DNA of 64,000 nucleotides, from positions 6,888-70,887 of the forward strand of contig CAZYAN010000016.1 of NCBI GenBank assembly GCA_964645585.1. Reading direction: 5' to 3'. Shown here one piece after another: positions 60,631-64,000 of the stretch (positions within the stretch are counted from its first letter, which is position 1; the number at the start of each line of letters is the position of its first letter). Below the pieces are notes generated by a model. That model made no database searches, was not told the origin of the DNA, and saw nothing but the letters and a program-made list of their open reading frames with translations. The stretch is from DATGSL01 sp964645585. GTDB lineage: Bacteria > Verrucomicrobiota > Verrucomicrobiia > Opitutales > T3Sed10-336. A program made the translations under genes and the position numbers.

Positions 60631-62679
60631 TCAAAGCTTCACCGGAAACCACCGCAGTCGGTCCGCCTCGCGCCCAAGCGGAGTCTCACCGCAACGCAGC
60701 ACCAAAGCCTTGTAGAATCGGTCCGCTGCTTCGGGATCCCGGTCCTTCAACCAAGAACCGGCCGTATGGAGAACCTTTGCTGTCTCCTCCGAATTGTCCG
60801 GCATCACCTCCGCCGCCTCCCACGCCAGATCCGCCGCCAAGTAACGGTAATGAAAACGCCGGTCCGGAACCGCGCCCGTCAAAGCCACCGCCTCCAGCTC
60901 CCGTGCCGAAACCGCCGCCACCCCCTCCGTCGCCCGGTTCTCCGGCGTCATGTTCCCGATGAATCCGCCCTCATACACATGCCAATCCGGCCCCAGTTCG
61001 GTACCGAAAATCTCCATGCCGCTCCGCCGGACAATCTGAGCCGCTTCCCACAGCGCGGCCGCCCGCTCCTCGGTCGGTCTCGCTACATCAGTTCCCATTC
61101 GCAGATGAGCGCTCAATGCCTCGACATCCTCTCGCACCGCCTCCGGAAGATAAATCCACGCTTCCTGGAAGCGTCGCTCGCGCGCCAGACGCCGCCCCAG
61201 CAGCGGACGGAGAGTTCCGATAAACCCATACCGAAGATACCGCTGCTCCCCGGAGACTGTTTGCCAGACCTCCGTCCGCTCCTCTGGCCAATGAGTCTCC
61301 ACATAATCCCGCAGCACATCCACCGGCAACACACGCTCCGCCACATAGGCCGCATCTAGCCAGCGACTGCTTTCCAAAAACGCGTCTAGTGCCTTGACGT
61401 AATCCTCCTCCGCAAAATAGGCCACCGCCAGATCGCTCCGAATCCCCACTGGAAACCCGACCAGCAAATTTCGATAACCGCGGATTGACACCTTTACAAA
61501 AGTAACCTCCCCGAAAACCGCATCGCTGCCGATGCCCACCGGAAAACGGTCTGCCAGATCCTTCAAACTCTCTTGTGCCCGTGCGACTTCGCCAGCCCTC
61601 AACAAGAGTTTCGCCTCCAGCCACCGCATCGCCGGGGACTCCGGTCGCGCCCGGAGCCGCCATTGTTCAGCCAGATGGAACACCCCCAACTGATAGGCGA
61701 TCAAGGCCAGACGTTCCGCCTCCGTCGCGTCCCAGGCTGCCGCCGCATCTGCTGCCGCCAGCCAAGCCAGAACCCGGTCGCTATCGTATTCCGGCATATA
61801 GTAAACCGACCGGGCGGAACTGAGATAGGCCGTGACAATCTTCCTCGCGACCTCGTCGGCCACCAGGCTTTCCATAACCTCATCATCCTGCCGCAACACG
61901 TCCGGCACCACCTGCCGCAACGACGCCAATGCAGTCGGGTCGCCCGCCCGCCATTGCTGGAGATAAAGACGTAATGCCTCTCTGTAATTCCCCTGTTTCC
62001 AATGCACCCGCGCCTCCCAGCCAAGAGAAGCAGCCGCCAACCCTAGCGAGTCGCGCCAACCTGCCTCCGCCAGTTCTCGCACCAGCCGGTAGTACTCCAG
62101 CGCTTCCGGCTCATCCCCCCAAGAGCGTCCCAGCATGTAAGTCGCCCACACCGTTCGATACTGGCGGCGTGATTCCGGCCAGGCCAGCAGTTTTCGCCAA
62201 ACCTCCCGGGCCTCCTCAACGGCCCCGGAATGGAATTGAATCAGCCCCCGAAAATACTCGGCCATCTCCCCCGGCAATCCCTCTACCGCCCGTGCCGCAG
62301 CAGCATCGGTGCTTCGCTGCTGATTCTCCTTCAGCAACTCCCGCTCCCGCCTGTGAGCCTCGATGATTCCGTTCCGCCTCTCTTCCGGAACTCCCGCCTC
62401 CGTCAAAGTTTCCCGCAATTCCTCCAACTCAACCGCCAACGTTTGAACGAAAGTGCTTTCTGCTCTTGAATAACCTTCCCTCTCCTCCGGCATTACAGCG
62501 GAAAAAGTACCCGTCGAGCCACCGATTACATTCAATTCCGTTTCAAAATTCGTCCACAGCGGCGCCACTCCCGCATCCCCCCGCTCCAGCAATCCAATCC
62601 CCATATTTATGCCGGAAACGGAACAAAGCTCTACATTCGTTACAAGTAAAAGAACCAACAACAAAAATCTTCTGCCCAT
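60631..62679 (-). CDS. Large exported TPR-like repeat protein
   Basis: A 682-aa protein with a signal peptide (RRFLLLVLLLVTNVELCSVSG). The body is helical with repeat pairs of TPR character, for example ALEYYRLVRELAEAGWRDSL, REALRLYLQQWRAGDP, ARAQESLKDLADRFPV and KALDAFLESSRWLDAAYVA, and a last one at AADRFYKALVLRCGETPLG. Trp and Arg are frequent. No enzymatic motif is seen. It lies 192 nt downstream of the C39-like lipoprotein on the same strand and may act with it as a scaffold in the periplasm. Family not recognised. Confidence 0.75.
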   Translation of the reverse strand: MGRRFLLLVLLLVTNVELCSVSGINMGIGLLERGDAGVAPLWTNFETELNVIGGSTGTFSAVMPEEREGYSRAESTFVQTLAVELEELRETLTEAGVPEERRNGIIEAHRRERELLKENQQRSTDAAAARAVEGLPGEMAEYFRGLIQFHSGAVEEAREVWRKLLAWPESRRQYRTVWATYMLGRSWGDEPEALEYYRLVRELAEAGWRDSLGLAAASLGWEARVHWKQGNYREALRLYLQQWRAGDPTALASLRQVVPDVLRQDDEVMESLVADEVARKIVTAYLSSARSVYYMPEYDSDRVLAWLAAADAAAAWDATEAERLALIAYQLGVFHLAEQWRLRARPESPAMRWLEAKLLLRAGEVARAQESLKDLADRFPVGIGSDAVFGEVTFVKVSIRGYRNLLVGFPVGIRSDLAVAYFAEEDYVKALDAFLESSRWLDAAYVAERVLPVDVLRDYVETHWPEERTEVWQTVSGEQRYLRYGFIGTLRPLLGRRLARERRFQEAWIYLPEAVREDVEALSAHLRMGTDVARPTEERAAALWEAAQIVRRSGMEIFGTELGPDWHVYEGGFIGNMTPENRATEGVAAVSARELEAVALTGAVPDRRFHYRYLAADLAWEAAEVMPDNSEETAKVLHTAGSWLKDRDPEAADRFYKALVLRCGETPLGREADRLRWFPVKL

Positions 62680-62871
62680 ATCTAGTTCGAATTCTTATCT
62701 TCAAAGAACGGTATAAGAGAAAAGCAGCGACTTCTATTCGAATTGGATTTCGAGCCAAACCGTCTAAAGGGAAACATCCCGCCCAGCATCAGATGACCGA
62801 ACAAACAATAAATATCAATATGCCTTAACCCGTAATGCGGTTCGCCGTCTGGAAGCCGCTGCTGCTGTTTA

Positions 62872-63522
62872 TTATGTAGGACCATTCCAATCCAGGGCTG
62901 GTGCAGGCTTGGCTATGAGAACGGTCTGCTGTCCCATTTTCTTCCAGCGGCGTTCAAACAGATCGTTATCGAGCATGACCCGACCGGCGACCGGGTCATG
63001 CAGGATAACGTCGCCATTCTCCCTTCGCCCGATAACGATCACCCAGTGCGGAGTCCGGTTCAGCAAACGATTTCTTACGGCATCCGCGAGCACTTCTCCC
63101 GGCAAATAGGAATTCCTTGGATAAGCGATGCCCGGCAGCATCACAATCACAGGCCTTCCTTGGCTGATGTTCGTATCGATATCTGCCGTTTCCCCCTTAA
63201 ACGTGTAGGCGACGAGCCCGCATGCCTCTGCGAGGTTTTTCAAATCTTTACCGGATGTCGGCGCGTCCAAAGGCGGAAACTCCTCAGGGCTTAAACCAGC
63301 TGGAGGAAAGGATCCACCGTAATAATACACCAAGGCCCCGACCACCGCAGCACCACAGGCGACATCCTGGTCCTGATGAACAGGCGGTACCGCCGTGATC
63401 AGCCTGGCGTTCTCTCCAATCTTCATTCCGTGAAATGAACGGGGAGTCTGACAGCCAGTTAAGAAAGCAGCCATCAGCACTGTAATCCAAACGAAACGTA
63501 GCACGATCAATCTTTCACTCAA
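62872..63522 (-). CDS. C39-like cysteine peptidase lipoprotein
   Basis: A 216-aa protein with a lipoprotein signal (VLMAAFLTGCQTP; Cys at the lipobox LTGC). The papain-like C39 triad fits Cys in VHQDQDVACGAAVVGALVYY, His in TPHWVIVIGRRENGD and Asp in VILHDPVAGR. A Gln upstream of the Cys (HQDQ) could serve as the oxyanion residue. This resembles the PA2778-type stand-alone peptidases, which often have a TPR part and a small membrane partner; here the TPR protein is a separate gene downstream. Substrate unknown. It follows the small membrane protein by 44 nt. Confidence 0.8.
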   Translation of the reverse strand: MSERLIVLRFVWITVLMAAFLTGCQTPRSFHGMKIGENARLITAVPPVHQDQDVACGAAVVGALVYYYGGSFPPAGLSPEEFPPLDAPTSGKDLKNLAEACGLVAYTFKGETADIDTNISQGRPVIVMLPGIAYPRNSYLPGEVLADAVRNRLLNRTPHWVIVIGRRENGDVILHDPVAGRVMLDNDLFERRWKKMGQQTVLIAKPAPALDWNGPT

Positions 63523-63566
63523 AAATGAGCAGCCAATATTAAGAAAGCACCAGCCCCATTTCCACC

Positions 63567-63902
63567 CTACAACGAAAGTAATGCGGCGACAGCGATCGGA
63601 AGGCCGATAAAGATTACCGGAGGACCCAGTATCATGAATAGAACTTCCCCCCAGCCCTCAGCTTCATGATCGGCAAATTCCGGGTCACTGCTTCGCATCC
63701 CATAATCGATTTGCTCGTCCATACTCAAAGGTTCCGGGTTTACCATAAAAATGGATCCAGTCGAAGAATCGCTTTGATTAGGCGCATTCACTGCGGTGCT
63801 TGCAAATTCAGCTGATTGGGCTCGGCAAACGCCCGGCAATAACACCAGAAACGAAGCAATCAGTACCTTTAAGACGAAGAACTGGACAATGGTTTTCATC
63901 AC
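63567..63902 (-). CDS. Small exported protein with C-terminal membrane helix
   Basis: A 111-aa protein with a signal peptide (FFVLKVLIASFLVLLPGVCRAQ), a Ser/Asn-rich middle and acidic motif (DEQIDYGMRSSDPEFADHEAE), and a C-terminal helix (VLFMILGPPVIFIGLPIAVAALL). It is the first gene of the three-gene minus-strand set. It may be the counterpart of the PA2779-type small proteins that accompany PA2778-type peptidases, based on layout only. The DNA from about 62700 on is clearly more AT-rich than the rest. Upstream 63903-64000 is an AT-rich probable promoter region. Confidence 0.7.
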   Translation of the reverse strand: MMKTIVQFFVLKVLIASFLVLLPGVCRAQSAEFASTAVNAPNQSDSSTGSIFMVNPEPLSMDEQIDYGMRSSDPEFADHEAEGWGEVLFMILGPPVIFIGLPIAVAALLSL

Positions 63903-64000
63903 TTATCTATTATTGTATTTATTTAGCTTTTCGGCCTTCACCGGCCCTTTGGCTTTACTCTACTGGAAACAGAAAAAAATATCATGGCACACGATTGAGT

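Noticed and set aside
1..64000. tRNA, tmRNA or rRNA genes, integrated prophage or transposase
   Set aside because: No cloverleaf ends, rRNA signatures or mobile-element proteins were seen on reading; the Xer gene alone does not indicate an integrated element.

Overview
The window is about 64 kb of high-GC, gene-dense chromosome. It most likely comes from a member of the Verrucomicrobiota, possibly the Opitutae side; this is inferred from gene content, not from a search. Indicators are a PSD1/PSCyt-type cytochrome protein with a LamG insert, an orphan GspG-like pseudopilin with an H-X9-DG tail, an OstA/LptD outer-membrane protein, FtsZ together with a near-complete dcw cluster, a DUF6448 protein, and an intergenic hairpin repeat of the kind I associate with PVC genomes. 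I saw no prophage, transposase, CRISPR array, tRNA or 16S/23S/5S rRNA gene. One structural RNA, RNase P RNA, is clear.

Layout. 1-2.3 kb (minus): mazG, a YgjP-like metallopeptidase and a Xer recombinase cut by the window edge. 2.5-10.1 kb (plus): PSD1 cytochrome protein, LptD-like barrel, ScpA, two small proteins and thioredoxin. 10.1-17.4 kb (minus): trmL, an XRE regulator, thrB, smpB, rpoZ, an M24 peptidase, a NatAB-type ABC exporter, a decayed gene end and a pseudopilin. 17.8-33.5 kb (plus): rpsO, pnp with a strong terminator, an SLC13 transporter, DUF6448 plus a Cu+ P-type ATPase, a GSDH-type beta-propeller protein, purD, an S41-like pseudo-protease, an LMW-PTP, glyA and recQ.

33.7-50.7 kb (minus) is the division and cell-wall cluster: mraZ, a small ORF, rsmH, ftsL-like, ftsI, murE, murF, mraY, a LysM lipoprotein, ftsW, murG, murB, ddl, ftsQ, ftsA, ftsZ. 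Many junctions are 4-nt start/stop overlaps. murC and murD are absent and the LysM gene stands where murD usually lies. MurE lacks the DNPR residue-selection motif, and FtsZ has Thr in place of the catalytic T7-loop Asp. Upstream of mraZ are GTGGGG boxes at 20-21 nt spacing, candidate MraZ operators.

50.9-64 kb: tlyA, two tandem NarL-type response regulators without a kinase, a polyprenyl-phosphate sugar transferase, tyrS (plus); a RluA-like protein lacking the catalytic Asp, rpsT, rnpB and a zinc-ribbon coiled-coil protein (minus); a LuxR regulator split by a one-base frameshift (plus); and a three-gene exported set (minus) of a small membrane protein, a C39-like lipoprotein and a 682-aa repeat protein. 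That set is the best candidate here for a poorly described system.
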